Positions 1 through 9,140 are shown, counted from the first letter of the stretch. The stretch: 64,000 nt of DNA from Chryseobacterium sp. 39-10 (GCA_001898255.1 MKTK01000003.1:55685-119684); one strand, 5' to 3'. Notes: generated by a model from the letters alone, not told the origin. Translations and numbers: made by a program.

Positions 1-2391
1 GAAGAAGTGAAAAAAGATTCGGTGTCAGATGTCATCGACTATATCCGAAAAAATGACGGTAAAACTTTCTTCCTCCGGGCGCCTCTTCTTTTTGAAGTCC
101 CCAAGTTTCCTGAGCAAATGAAAACACTGAAACTGTCTGGATTCACGAGATTAGAAGTAAACGGAAATGTGGCAGGTATTGAGGATTTGGAAAGTTTCGG
201 ATTTATTCCGCAGGTAGAAATGGAAATTCAGTTGGTGATTGACCGGTTTAGCTATGAAGACGATGAAAGTTTTCTGCAACGGCTTGCAGATTCTATCCAG
301 ATCGCTTTCTACGAAGGACGTGGTCATTGCTCGCTAAAAGATGCCGACAGCGGAACTATCCGAGAATTCTCTAATAAATTTGAATTGGATGGCATGGAGT
401 TTCTGGAACCTAATGTTCATTTCTTCAGTTTTAATAATCCTTACGGAGCATGCCCCACATGTGAAGGATACGGAAAAGTTATTGGCATTGATGAAGAATT
501 GGTGATTCCGAATAAAACGCTATCCGTTTATGAAGACGCCGTGGTAAGCTGGAAAGGCGACAGCATGAGCCAGTGGAAAAAAGCGTTCATCAAAAAAGTG
601 GGTAGCGATTTCCCGGTGCACAAACCATATTTTCAACTCACCAAAGAACAGCGCAACCTACTTTGGAAAGGAGATGGGTCGCAAAGCTTCCCTTCCATTA
701 ACAACTTTTTTGCGATGGTGGAACAGAATCTTTACAAAATTCAGTATCGCGTGATGTTGTCGCGCTACCGGGGAAAAACACTTTGCCCCACTTGTGAAGG
801 TTTACGTTTGCGCGAAGAAACATCTTGGGTGAAAGTGGATGGACATAACATTCAATCGATGATTGAGCTTCCGCTGGACGAGTTGCTGCCTTTAATTAAA
901 TCTTTACAACTCAGCGCATATGATGCGGAAATCGCTAAACGACTGCTGTACGAAATTACCACGCGTTTAGAATTTCTTCTAAAAGTTGGATTAGGATATT
1001 TAACGCTCAACCGAACCTCTAATACCCTTTCTGGTGGCGAATCGCAAAGGATTAATCTGGCGACCAGTCTGGGCAGTTCTTTGGTAGGTTCCATCTATAT
1101 TCTTGACGAACCTTCAATTGGTTTGCATTCCCGTGATACCGAAAACCTTATCGATGTATTGAAAAATCTGCGCGATTTAGGCAATACCGTCATCGTTGTG
1201 GAACATGATGAAGAAGTGATGAGAGCTGCCGACTATATTATCGATATTGGTCCCGAAGCAGGATTCCTTGGTGGTGAACTCGTTTTTGCCGGCGATTTTC
1301 AGGCATTGGAAAAAGCAGATACCCTCACTGCAGATTATCTTACCGGAAGACTGGCCATCAAAGTACCCGAACACCGACGTGCACCCAAAGACTGGATTCA
1401 TATAAAAGGAGCACGACAAAATAATTTAAAAAACATCAATGTCGATATTCCGGTTGAATGTTTGGTGGTGATTTCAGGGGTTTCGGGCAGCGGAAAATCA
1501 ACGTTAATGAAAGAAGTGCTGACGAACGATATCCAGGTTCAGCTGGGAATGGGCGGAAAAAAAGCGGATTATGATGCGGTAGAATTTCCCAAACGATATA
1601 TTAAAAACATCGAACTGATTGACCAAAACCCGATCGGTAAATCCTCAAGATCTAATCCGGTAACCTACTTAAAGGCATATGATGACATTCGGGATTTATT
1701 TGCCAAACAAAAATCTGCCAAAATTTTGGGACTTAAACCTAAGCATTTTTCTTTTAATGTGGACGGCGGAAGATGCGACGAATGCAAAGGTGAGGGCGTC
1801 ATCAATGTCTCGATGCAATTTATGGCCGATATAGAATTAGAATGTGAAGTGTGCCATGGCAAGCGTTTCAAAAACGAAATTCTTGATGTAAAGTTTGACG
1901 AGAAAAACATTTCCGACGTTTTACACATGACGGTGGATGAAGCCCTTATATTTTTCCATGAAAACGGAGAAGAAAAAATCGTGACCAAGCTCAAACCTTT
2001 GCAGGAAGTTGGTTTGGGATATTTGCAACTTGGGCAAAGCTCTTCTACTCTTTCTGGTGGTGAAGCGCAACGCGTAAAACTCGCCTCATTCTTGGTAAAA
2101 GGCGCAACAAACGAAAAAACACTTTTTATTTTTGATGAACCTTCAACCGGGCTACACTTTCACGACATCAACAAACTCCTGAAATCTTTGCAGGCACTCA
2201 TCGAATTGGGACACTCTGTGATTGTCATCGAACACCAACCGGATATTATCAAAACCGCCGACTGGATTATCGACATTGGTCCTGAAGCAGGAAAATACGG
2301 TGGTGAAGTGGTTTTCTCCGGAACGCCAGAAGATTTAATTAAAAACAAAACATCCTACACGGCAAAATATATCGCCGAAAAACTGAAGTAA
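1..2391 (+). CDS. uvrA: UvrA-family excinuclease ATPase (5' end outside window)
   Basis: The frame is open at base 1, so the N-terminus lies outside the window; about 796 residues are visible against roughly 920-950 for full UvrA. UvrA dimers scan DNA for bulky lesions and load UvrB in nucleotide excision repair. The first ABC module has lost its Walker A but keeps its signature LSGGESQR. The second has Walker A GVSGSGKST near residue 491 (counted from the GTG at 7) and signature LSGGEAQR. Zinc-ribbon cysteine pairs are visible as CPTC, CPTC, CDEC and CEVC. Flavobacteria often carry two UvrA paralogs and I cannot tell which this is. The hydrolase gene starts 1 bp after the stop. Confidence 0.9.
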   Translation, partial: EEVKKDSVSDVIDYIRKNDGKTFFLRAPLLFEVPKFPEQMKTLKLSGFTRLEVNGNVAGIEDLESFGFIPQVEMEIQLVIDRFSYEDDESFLQRLADSIQIAFYEGRGHCSLKDADSGTIREFSNKFELDGMEFLEPNVHFFSFNNPYGACPTCEGYGKVIGIDEELVIPNKTLSVYEDAVVSWKGDSMSQWKKAFIKKVGSDFPVHKPYFQLTKEQRNLLWKGDGSQSFPSINNFFAMVEQNLYKIQYRVMLSRYRGKTLCPTCEGLRLREETSWVKVDGHNIQSMIELPLDELLPLIKSLQLSAYDAEIAKRLLYEITTRLEFLLKVGLGYLTLNRTSNTLSGGESQRINLATSLGSSLVGSIYILDEPSIGLHSRDTENLIDVLKNLRDLGNTVIVVEHDEEVMRAADYIIDIGPEAGFLGGELVFAGDFQALEKADTLTADYLTGRLAIKVPEHRRAPKDWIHIKGARQNNLKNINVDIPVECLVVISGVSGSGKSTLMKEVLTNDIQVQLGMGGKKADYDAVEFPKRYIKNIELIDQNPIGKSSRSNPVTYLKAYDDIRDLFAKQKSAKILGLKPKHFSFNVDGGRCDECKGEGVINVSMQFMADIELECEVCHGKRFKNEILDVKFDEKNISDVLHMTVDEALIFFHENGEEKIVTKLKPLQEVGLGYLQLGQSSSTLSGGEAQRVKLASFLVKGATNEKTLFIFDEPSTGLHFHDINKLLKSLQALIELGHSVIVIEHQPDIIKTADWIIDIGPEAGKYGGEVVFSGTPEDLIKNKTSYTAKYIAEKLK

Positions 2392-2392
2392 A

Positions 2393-3361
2393 ATGCCTCT
2401 CGTTTCATCGAAATATCAACCTCCCAAAAAGATTTTCCGAAATCCTGATGTTTCAACTTTGTATGCAGCCCTCCTCCGAAAAGTAAATGGCGTAATGCAA
2501 ACCACCGAACGGCTGGAGCTTCCCGATGGCGATTTTATGGATTTGGACTGGAGCTATGCCACGCAAAAAACCAATACCTGCGTTATCATTTTGCACGGCT
2601 TGGAAGGCCACGCACACCGACCTTATGTACTTGGAGCGGCAAAAATTTTCAACGAAAACAGTATCGACTGCTGCGCTGTGAATTACAGAAGCTGTTCCGG
2701 TGAGCCGAACCGTGTTTTTTCCAACTATCATTCTGGACGCACCGAGGATGTGAGAGCAGTCGTGAATCATGTTCTGAATAAAGGAAATTATGATAAAATC
2801 ATTATCAATGGATTTAGTTTAGGCGGTAATCTGACTTTAAAATTTGCCGGCGAGAAAACGGATTTACCGAAAGAGGTAAAGTTGGCAATTGCTGTTTCCA
2901 CACCTGTCGATCTCGAGGGGTGCATGCATCAACTTCACCGCCCGAGAAATTTTGTGTATGCCACCGATTTTCTTTTAACGCTAAAGAAAAAACTCAAAGA
3001 CAAACAGGAACAATTTCCAGATTTAATAAGCGATCACGATATTAAAAAAGTAAAATCACTGAAAGCATTTGATGATTTTTACACCTCAAAAGCCAACGGC
3101 TTCCTAGATGCACTCGATTATTATCGAAAAAGCAGTTCGCGCCAGTTTATTCCCGAGATCGAAATACCTACTTTACTGATTAATGCAAAAAACGACAGCT
3201 TTCTTTCGGAAACCTGCTATCCCAGGGAAGAAGCAGAAAAAATGAGCAACCTTTATTTCGAGATTCCCGATTACGGTGGGCATGTTGGTTTTGTAGATTC
3301 GGATCAAATTTATTATAACGAAAAGCGAGCAATTGCTTTTGTGAAAGATCATTTGGCTTAG
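2393..3361 (+). CDS. YheT-type alpha/beta hydrolase
   Basis: A 322-residue cytoplasmic protein of the YheT/ABHD family, a group of poorly characterised esterase-like alpha/beta hydrolases. An oxyanion-hole motif HGLEGHA lies near residue 60 and the nucleophile elbow GFSLGGN near residue 142. The late Asp (NAKNDSFL) and His (GGHVGF) would complete a Ser-Asp-His triad. No signal peptide is seen. The ATG lies one base after the stop of the UvrA-family gene, which implies co-transcription. The family call is firm; the substrate is unknown. Confidence 0.88.
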   Translation: MPLVSSKYQPPKKIFRNPDVSTLYAALLRKVNGVMQTTERLELPDGDFMDLDWSYATQKTNTCVIILHGLEGHAHRPYVLGAAKIFNENSIDCCAVNYRSCSGEPNRVFSNYHSGRTEDVRAVVNHVLNKGNYDKIIINGFSLGGNLTLKFAGEKTDLPKEVKLAIAVSTPVDLEGCMHQLHRPRNFVYATDFLLTLKKKLKDKQEQFPDLISDHDIKKVKSLKAFDDFYTSKANGFLDALDYYRKSSSRQFIPEIEIPTLLINAKNDSFLSETCYPREEAEKMSNLYFEIPDYGGHVGFVDSDQIYYNEKRAIAFVKDHLA

Positions 3362-3385
3362 TTATCCACAAAAAATTGTGGATAA
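3362..3385. other. inverted pair of perfect DnaA-box sequences
   Basis: Immediately after the hydrolase stop lie TTATCCACA (3362-3370) and its exact reverse complement (3377-3385), separated by 6 nt. TTATCCACA is the canonical high-affinity DnaA box. A second inverted repeat, GTGAACT/AGTTCAC, follows at 3389-3411, and the next 100 bp are very AT-rich. It could belong to an origin or a DnaA-titrating site. The same pair forms a 10-bp hairpin, so a simple transcription terminator is the dull alternative. Confidence 0.45.
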
Positions 3386-3520
3386 ATAGTGAACTTTAAC
3401 ATTTAGTTCACACCTGATATTGATTTTTGTCTTACATTTACCATAGAAATAAAAAAACAAAGTGAATCCAATTCTACTTTTTTTCGTTTCAGCAAATATA
3501 TACTTAATATAGAAAATTTA

Positions 3521-3548
3521 AGAGAAGCACTGTCGGCTTCTCTTTTTT
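3521..3548 (+). terminator. hairpin terminator 1
   Basis: AGAGAAGC and GCTTCTCT form an 8-bp stem around a 7-nt loop, followed by a T run. It lies 160 bp past the last gene stop. It may therefore end an untranslated or small RNA within 3390-3520 rather than the hydrolase mRNA. Confidence 0.65.
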
Positions 3549-3588
3549 GTTGTTGTTTAACTAAAAAAATGAGATGTATTTATCTACT

Positions 3589-3617
3589 GAATCCGTTCCT
3601 AAAGAACGGATTCTTTT
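3589..3617 (+). terminator. hairpin terminator 2
   Basis: A perfect 10-bp stem (GAATCCGTTC/GAACGGATTC) with a 5-nt loop is followed by TTTT. Two terminator-like hairpins 45 bp apart with no gene between them are notable. The remainder of 3386-3700 shows no convincing coding frame. Confidence 0.6.
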
Positions 3618-3700
3618 ATGCACGTTGCTCACAAAATTTTTCTTCTTACATAAAACAGCATAAAAACACTTATGAGTTTCGGAAACTGTAAGGTTTATTT

Positions 3701-3731
3701 TTTGCTCTTCTTTGAATTAGTAATATCTTTG
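3701..3731 (+). promoter_or_regulatory. promoter of tRNA-Arg
   Basis: A Bacteroidetes-type -33 element TTTG (3701-3704) is followed after 19 nt by a perfect TAnnTTTG -7 element, TATCTTTG (3724-3731). The predicted start falls about 6-8 nt further on, just before the tRNA. Confidence 0.65.
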
Positions 3732-3744
3732 CAGCACCAATTTC

Positions 3745-3816
3745 GGCCCCGTAGTTCAACGGATAGAATAGAAGTTTCCTAAACTTTAGATAGCAGTTCG
3801 ATTCTGCTCGGGGCTA
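3745..3816 (+). tRNA. tRNA-Arg(CCT)
   Basis: A full cloverleaf can be folded. The acceptor GGCCCCG/CGGGGCT has one G-U pair at its end; the D arm is GTTC/GAAT. The anticodon loop TTCCTAA gives anticodon CCT, and the T arm is AGCAG-TTCGATT-CTGCT. Discriminator A is at 3816. CCA is not encoded. It should read the rare AGG arginine codon. Confidence 0.93.
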
Positions 3817-3850
3817 CTATTTCTGATAGAATTTCCAACAGTTTTTGCCC

Positions 3851-4906
3851 CTATTTTTTGCCATCCACCACAATTCTGCTTTCACGTTTGGCCAGTTCCC
3901 ACGCGGTTGCGAAAATCAGCTCTGTTCTTAGCTTCAGTGCTTTGTAATCAATCTTGTCGGGATCATCGCTGGGTTGATGATAATCTTCGTGAATACCATC
4001 AAAATAAAAAGCAACCGGAATTCCATTCTTGGCAAAATTATAATGATCGGATCGGTAGTACAAACGTTGGGTATCATTGGGATCGTCGTATTTATAATTA
4101 AGTTGCATCTGGGTATAATTCTTATTGGCTTCTTCGTTAATCTTTTTCAGATCGGTGGAAAGCATATCCGAACCAATTACATACACATAATTTTTACCAC
4201 AATTATCGGGATCGCATCGGCCAATCATATCAATATTGAGATTGACGACAGTATTTGCTAAAGGAAAAACAGGATGCTCGGCATAATATTTCGAGCCAAG
4301 CAGACCATGCTCTTCACCCGTTACATGCAGAAACAAAACTGAACGTTTTGGTCCGTGCCCCGCCTTTTTGGCAGACTGAAAAGCTTTGGCAATTTCCATT
4401 ACGGCAACTGTTCCGCTTCCGTCATCATCCGCACCGTTATAAATGACGCCATTTTTAATTCCCACATGATCGTAATGCGCGGATACCACAATAACTTCTT
4501 CAGGTTTTTCGGAGCCGGGAATAAAGGCAAGAATATTCTCGGATGCCGGCAAATCTCCTCTCCTTCCTTTTAACGCTTCCTCAGGCACTTTTTGGTAGTA
4601 AGAACCCAATACTGCAGGATAAGAAACGCCCATGTCTTCATACTGCTTAATGATGTATCTTCCTGCTTTTTTCTGACCTTCACTTCCGGTATCGCGACCT
4701 TCCATTTCATCAGAAGCAATTACAGACAAGTTTTTTTTAAGGTTTTCTTCACTAATGGTGCTGAATGCTCTTTTAAAAACAACTGCATCGCCAGAAACCA
4801 TAACTTGTTGATTCGAATTAGCATCAACGGTTCCTGAGCTGGTCACCGAACACGACTGTAAAAACAGAACCGCCAAAGCAATGGTGAAAATATGATAATT
4901 CTTCAT
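3851..4906 (-). CDS. M28-family metallo-aminopeptidase, lipoprotein
   Basis: A 351-residue peptidase predicted to be exported as a lipoprotein: the signal peptide ends in a lipobox with Cys19 (LQSC). The M28 di-zinc ligands are readable: His144 (SAHYDH), Asp160 (GADDDGSG), the Glu pair 198-199 (TGEEHG), Asp227 (NIDMIG) and a late His in RSDHYNF. Such enzymes release N-terminal amino acids from peptides in the periplasm or at the cell surface. The gene stands alone, 73 bp from the histidine kinase stop on the same strand. Confidence 0.9.
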   Translation of the reverse strand: MKNYHIFTIALAVLFLQSCSVTSSGTVDANSNQQVMVSGDAVVFKRAFSTISEENLKKNLSVIASDEMEGRDTGSEGQKKAGRYIIKQYEDMGVSYPAVLGSYYQKVPEEALKGRRGDLPASENILAFIPGSEKPEEVIVVSAHYDHVGIKNGVIYNGADDDGSGTVAVMEIAKAFQSAKKAGHGPKRSVLFLHVTGEEHGLLGSKYYAEHPVFPLANTVVNLNIDMIGRCDPDNCGKNYVYVIGSDMLSTDLKKINEEANKNYTQMQLNYKYDDPNDTQRLYYRSDHYNFAKNGIPVAFYFDGIHEDYHQPSDDPDKIDYKALKLRTELIFATAWELAKRESRIVVDGKK

Positions 4907-4979
4907 TCCTACTAATTTTTAGTAAATATAACAAAAAGTTAAATTGATCAACTTAAGACCTTTCCGGTTGGCCATACCG

Positions 4980-6305
4980 CTAAATCAACCACATTTCAAA
5001 GGTACTTCCCTGCTCCCTATTTTTGAAGGTAAGATAACCGTTATGTGCTTCCATAATGCTTTTGGCAAGCGTTAATCCGATGCCGGAACCATTTTGGCGT
5101 GTGGTAAAAAACGGTAGAAAAATTTTATCCGAAATTTCATTGGGTATGCCTTCTCCGGAATCTTCCACCTGAATAATACTGCGACCCGATTGCTCCAGAA
5201 ACCGAACCGAAACTATTTTCTCAGAGGTTTTTTCAACCGCAAAAATGGCATTCGTAATTAAATTTACCAGCACGCGTTCGATCATTTTTTCATCAGCATT
5301 CACGTAAAGGTCGTAAATTTCGCTTTGAACTTCAATGCTGTTCGTTCTGAATTCTGAATCGAACATTTTTACCACTCTTTCCACCGAATTTCTCAGATTG
5401 ATGCGGTTTTTCTGGGGTTTGGGAAGTTCGGCAATCTGGCGATAACTGTCAATAAAATGCAGCAATTGCTGAGATTTGGAGTTGATGATTTTTAAACTTT
5501 CCCGTATTTCAGACTGATCATCTTTGGAAAGCTCTTCCTGTTCCGTAAGGTACTCTAAATTGTAAATCAGTGAGTTCACTGGAGTCAGTGTGTTTAGCAG
5601 TTCATGGGAAATCACTTTCATTAAATTGTTCCACGCCTGTTTTTCCTTCTGATCGATGATTTTCTGGATGGATTCCAACGAAATAATGCAGAAATCGTTG
5701 CCATAGCCAGACATTCTCGAGGTGCGGATGGAAAACGAATTTCGCGAACGGTTTTCAATAGAAACATCAATAAAATCCTGAGAATCCTGATAATTTGTGC
5801 TTTCAATCAATTCATAAAATTTCGGGATTTTTTCTTTGTAGAAACTCCATTCGTTGTATTTCGGAACTTTCAAAATCTCTAAAAAGCCGGGATTGCAATA
5901 GAATACTTTCCATTCGTTTTCATCAGATTTTTTACTTAAAATAAGAAATCCAATTTCCAATTTGTTCAAAATTGTGTCGTACAAATTTTTGTAGGAATAC
6001 AGTTGAGAATGCTCTTCTTTCGACTGATAATAGAGTTTTACGGCACTATTTTTCAGATCTTCACCAGAAATTTCTGTGGGAAAAAGTGAAAAATCTTTCT
6101 GCCGAATAGACTCAATAATTTTTTCCGTTTCCCGCAATTTGCCTGAAATCAAATTCCAACAGAACACGAGTGACATCACGGCCATGATCAACAGCGCTGT
6201 GCCTGTAAAATATTTCTGCTGGTAGAAAGCATCGAAAGCGGCAAGGCACAACACAATGCTCAGCAAACAAAACACAATCCACAGGAAACGCAATCCTTTT
6301 TTCAT
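4980..6305 (-). CDS. NtrB/NtrY-like sensor histidine kinase
   Basis: A 441-residue membrane kinase. Two hydrophobic segments (about residues 7-27 and 33-53) flank a very short loop, so sensing is probably intramembrane or cytoplasmic. A PAS-like stretch lies near 110-210, then the HisKA H box SHELLNTLTP (His near 234). The HATPase_c has N box NLITNAIFAV, G1 DSGEGIP and G2 GSGIGLTL. It follows the NtrC-type regulator gene on the same strand with a 40-bp gap, so the two form a cognate pair. The nearby efflux operon is the probable output. Confidence 0.9.
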   Translation of the reverse strand: MKKGLRFLWIVFCLLSIVLCLAAFDAFYQQKYFTGTALLIMAVMSLVFCWNLISGKLRETEKIIESIRQKDFSLFPTEISGEDLKNSAVKLYYQSKEEHSQLYSYKNLYDTILNKLEIGFLILSKKSDENEWKVFYCNPGFLEILKVPKYNEWSFYKEKIPKFYELIESTNYQDSQDFIDVSIENRSRNSFSIRTSRMSGYGNDFCIISLESIQKIIDQKEKQAWNNLMKVISHELLNTLTPVNSLIYNLEYLTEQEELSKDDQSEIRESLKIINSKSQQLLHFIDSYRQIAELPKPQKNRINLRNSVERVVKMFDSEFRTNSIEVQSEIYDLYVNADEKMIERVLVNLITNAIFAVEKTSEKIVSVRFLEQSGRSIIQVEDSGEGIPNEISDKIFLPFFTTRQNGSGIGLTLAKSIMEAHNGYLTFKNREQGSTFEMWLI

Positions 6306-6345
6306 TTTTTATGATCTAACTTTTTTTTGTTATGCTTCTAAATTA

Positions 6346-7680
6346 CTACAGTCCGAATTTTTCCATTCTTCTGTACAAAGCAGCCCGCGAAAGTCCTAAA
6401 GCATCGGCTGCGGCAGAAATATTCCCGTGATATTTTTTCAACGCGTTGTTGATGAGTTTTTCCTCCATTTCTTCAATATTTAATGAAGTAATGGCACCTT
6501 CATTTACCGTATTTTCCAGTTTTAATGTAATGAAATCAGACTCGGACAATATAATTTCGCGCTCGATCGCGTGCTCAAGTTCGCGGATGTTTCCGGGGAA
6601 AGCGTACTGCGAAATTTGCTCCAGATTTTGTAGGGTGATGTTGTTTTTCCCATACTTTTTTTCATACTTTTTAATGAAGAAAGCGACCAGACTTTCCAAA
6701 TCTTCCTTTCGCTCCCGAAGCGGCGGAAGGTGCACTTCAACGGTGTTGATCCGGAAATACAAATCCTCCCGAAACTTTCCTTCGGATACCAGTTTTTTGA
6801 GATCTGCATTGGTTGCAAAAATAAAACGGACATCTGGAAAACGCTCTTTGGTTTCCCCAATTCTGGATAATTTTTTGGTTTGAATTAAAGTGAGAATTTT
6901 TTGCTGCAAGTGTAACGAAAGATTCCCGATTTCATCCAGAAATACCGTTCCGCCATCCGCATTTTCAATTTTTCCGGCTTTATCGGTTTTGGCATCGGTA
7001 AAAGCTCCTTTTGCATATCCGAATAATTCGGCTTCAAAAAGATTATCAGAAAGTGAGCCCAGATCAATATGAACAAAAGGTTCGTTTTTTCTTTTTGAAT
7101 GCCGGAAAAGATACTCCGCCATCACCAATTTTCCGGTTCCATTTTCGCCCAACAACAGCACATTGGCATCGGTTTGCGCCACTTTTTTCAGCGTACTCAT
7201 CACCTCAATCATTTTCGGAGACTTCGATTCTAATTCGTAAGGTGAGTTGCTTTCCTGTAAATTTTCCCAGCGGGTCAGTTTTTTATTTTTCCGCGAAATA
7301 TCTACCGCCAGATGAACGGACGCATACAATTTTTCATTATTCCAGGGTTTCAGAATGAAATCTGTAGCGCCTTTTTTCAGAGCGTTAACCGCCAATTCCA
7401 CTTCACCATACGCCGTCATCAAAATGACAGGAATGTTGGGATCGATTTCCTGAATTTCGGAGAGCCAGTAAAGCCCTTCTTTTCCGTCTTCAAAACCCCG
7501 GCGGAAATTCATATCGAGCAAAATGACATCGATTTCACTTTCATGGATGGTGGGAATGATTTTATTGGGCGAACTCAGGGTAAATACTTCAGTGAAGAAT
7601 TTTTTCAGCCAAACTCTGGCAGAAAAGAGAATATCTTCGTCGTCGTCTACAATCAGGATCCGTGCTTCTTTTTTGCGCAT
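6346..7680 (-). CDS. NtrC-family sigma-54-dependent response regulator
   Basis: 444 residues in the classic three-domain order. The receiver has phospho-acceptor Asp56. The AAA+ domain has Walker A GENGTGK (178-184) and Walker B ending Asp249-Glu250. A Fis-type helix-turn-helix lies at the C-terminus (ALGLSRAALYRRM). The sigma-54 contact loop reads GAFTDA (225-230) rather than GAFTGA; only the fifth residue differs. The gene is divergent from the adaptor gene, and the shared 168-bp gap holds two symmetric sites and a sigma-54 promoter. It most likely activates the efflux operon. Confidence 0.92.
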   Translation of the reverse strand: MRKKEARILIVDDDEDILFSARVWLKKFFTEVFTLSSPNKIIPTIHESEIDVILLDMNFRRGFEDGKEGLYWLSEIQEIDPNIPVILMTAYGEVELAVNALKKGATDFILKPWNNEKLYASVHLAVDISRKNKKLTRWENLQESNSPYELESKSPKMIEVMSTLKKVAQTDANVLLLGENGTGKLVMAEYLFRHSKRKNEPFVHIDLGSLSDNLFEAELFGYAKGAFTDAKTDKAGKIENADGGTVFLDEIGNLSLHLQQKILTLIQTKKLSRIGETKERFPDVRFIFATNADLKKLVSEGKFREDLYFRINTVEVHLPPLRERKEDLESLVAFFIKKYEKKYGKNNITLQNLEQISQYAFPGNIRELEHAIEREIILSESDFITLKLENTVNEGAITSLNIEEMEEKLINNALKKYHGNISAAADALGLSRAALYRRMEKFGL

Positions 7681-7700
7681 TTTTACTTTTTATTATTCTT

Positions 7701-7740
7701 ACATGTTCACTTTTGAACATGTATTGTCCGAAAACGAACA
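7701..7740. promoter_or_regulatory. two upstream activator sites for the NtrC-type regulator
   Basis: Site 1 is a perfect palindrome, ACATGTTC-N6-GAACATGT (7701-7722). Site 2 (7725-7740) has GTCC-N6-GAAC. Both fit GTYC-N6-GAAC and their centres lie 21 bp apart, two helical turns, as usual for paired enhancer sites of sigma-54 activators. They lie about 65-105 bp upstream of the -24 element. They also lie 21-60 bp from the regulator's own start codon, so they may autoregulate it. Confidence 0.7.
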
Positions 7741-7805
7741 CTTTCTTCGAGTACCCTTTTTGGTTTACCACTCATTTGCAGCTATTTACACCCTCATTTT
7801 TTTTA

Positions 7806-7821
7806 TGGTACGCAACTCGCA
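7806..7821 (+). promoter_or_regulatory. sigma-54 (-24/-12) promoter of the efflux operon
   Basis: TGGTAC and TCGCA place GG (7807-7808) and GC (7819-7820) exactly 10 nt apart, the invariant sigma-54 spacing (consensus TGGCAC-N5-TTGCA). The predicted start, near 7832, leaves a leader of about 17 nt before the ATG at 7849. Confidence 0.72.
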
Positions 7822-7848
7822 TAATATACTGTGAATCAGTTTACTATT

Positions 7849-9096
7849 ATGGATACGAAGGTAGAAAAAAAACATTCCAAACTCAAAATCATTTTGCCCA
7901 TCGTTTTAGGAATTTTGGCAATAGGTGCTTTTCTGATGTACTTTTTGCAGCAGAAAAAAACGTTTAATGTAAAAGCAGAAGACATCCAGATTGAGGAAGT
8001 AATTTCGGGAAAATTTGAGGACATGCTGATGATTACGGCACAAACACAGTCTTTAAACTCTTCATTGGTCAACGTTTTGGAAGGCGGAATGGTGAAAGAA
8101 ATTTATGGAGAAGATGGACAAATGGTTGCGAAAGGAATGCCTTTGGCGAGAATCTACAATCCGAATACTGAATTCAATTTCTTAAATCAGGAAACTGGAA
8201 TTATGCAGCAGATCAGCCAAATGAGAAATTCATTGCTGGAGCTCAAAAATCAGGAATTCAACCAAAATAAAGAGCAATTGCAGGCGCAGAATGATTACAA
8301 TACCGCGCAGCAAACGTACAACCTGCAAAAACGTTTGTATGACGCAGAAATCGGTAAAAAATCGGAGTACGATTTGGCTACGCAAAACCTCAACTATCAA
8401 AAGAAAAGAAAACAAATTACCGAGCAGGGATTGGTTCAGGAAAGTTCATCCAGAAATCAACAAATTGCAGCCATTAATTCCTCGATCCAACAAATGCAAA
8501 AAAGTTTGGAACTGCTGCGCAGCAATAAAAATAATTTCCTAATTATGGCTCCGGTTTCCGGACGGTTGTCCTCATTTAGTTTGTCACTCGGACAAAGTTT
8601 AACTTCTGGGCAAAGCATTGGGAAAATCGACTTAATGGACGGTTATAAATTGGTCGCTAAAGTGGACGAATTCTACATCAACAAATTACAACCCGGAATT
8701 AAGGGAACACTCGACAGCAACGATAAAACCTACAATGTAATTATTACGAAAGTATTGCCGGAAGTGAAAGACGGACAATTCTCTGTAGAACTGAACTTTG
8801 CGGATGATCTAAAACCCGAGAACTTGAAAATTGGGATGACATTCGGCGTGAAACTGAAACTCTCTGCCGACACCCAAAGCATGATGATTCCGAAAGGAAA
8901 TTTTTACAAAGACACGAATGGCAAATGGATTTTTGTGGTGAAAGGTAATAAAGCGGTGAAGCAGGTTGTCTCATTAGGAAGAGAAAACCCTCTATACTAC
9001 GAGGTTCTTACGGGATTAAAAAAGGGAGACCGGGTGATTGTTTCGGACTACGGCGAATTCAAAAATTATGAGATTTTAGAAATAAAAGAAAAATAG
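7849..9096 (+). CDS. HlyD/MacA-type periplasmic adaptor subunit
   Basis: About 415 residues. An in-frame GTG exists at 7831, but the ATG at 7849 is preferred because the sigma-54 promoter would place the transcript start near 7832. One N-terminal membrane anchor (about residues 14-33) precedes a barrel-sandwich half (VLEGGMVKEIYGEDGQMV), a long coiled-coil hairpin rich in Gln and Asn, the second lipoyl half (IMAPVSGRLSSF) and beta-barrel and membrane-proximal domains. It should bridge the inner-membrane permeases to the TolC-like protein of the same operon. The cargo is unknown. Confidence 0.9.
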   Translation: MDTKVEKKHSKLKIILPIVLGILAIGAFLMYFLQQKKTFNVKAEDIQIEEVISGKFEDMLMITAQTQSLNSSLVNVLEGGMVKEIYGEDGQMVAKGMPLARIYNPNTEFNFLNQETGIMQQISQMRNSLLELKNQEFNQNKEQLQAQNDYNTAQQTYNLQKRLYDAEIGKKSEYDLATQNLNYQKKRKQITEQGLVQESSSRNQQIAAINSSIQQMQKSLELLRSNKNNFLIMAPVSGRLSSFSLSLGQSLTSGQSIGKIDLMDGYKLVAKVDEFYINKLQPGIKGTLDSNDKTYNVIITKVLPEVKDGQFSVELNFADDLKPENLKIGMTFGVKLKLSADTQSMMIPKGNFYKDTNGKWIFVVKGNKAVKQVVSLGRENPLYYEVLTGLKKGDRVIVSDYGEFKNYEILEIKEK

Positions 9097-9140
9097 AAAA
9101 ATAGAAAAATAGAAAACTTGAATTATATCAAAAATAAAAC

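Noticed and set aside
3571..3693. 40-codon plus-strand frame starting at ATG 3571
   Set aside because: It runs straight through the 10-bp hairpin terminator and has no signal, motif or start context; a chance frame.
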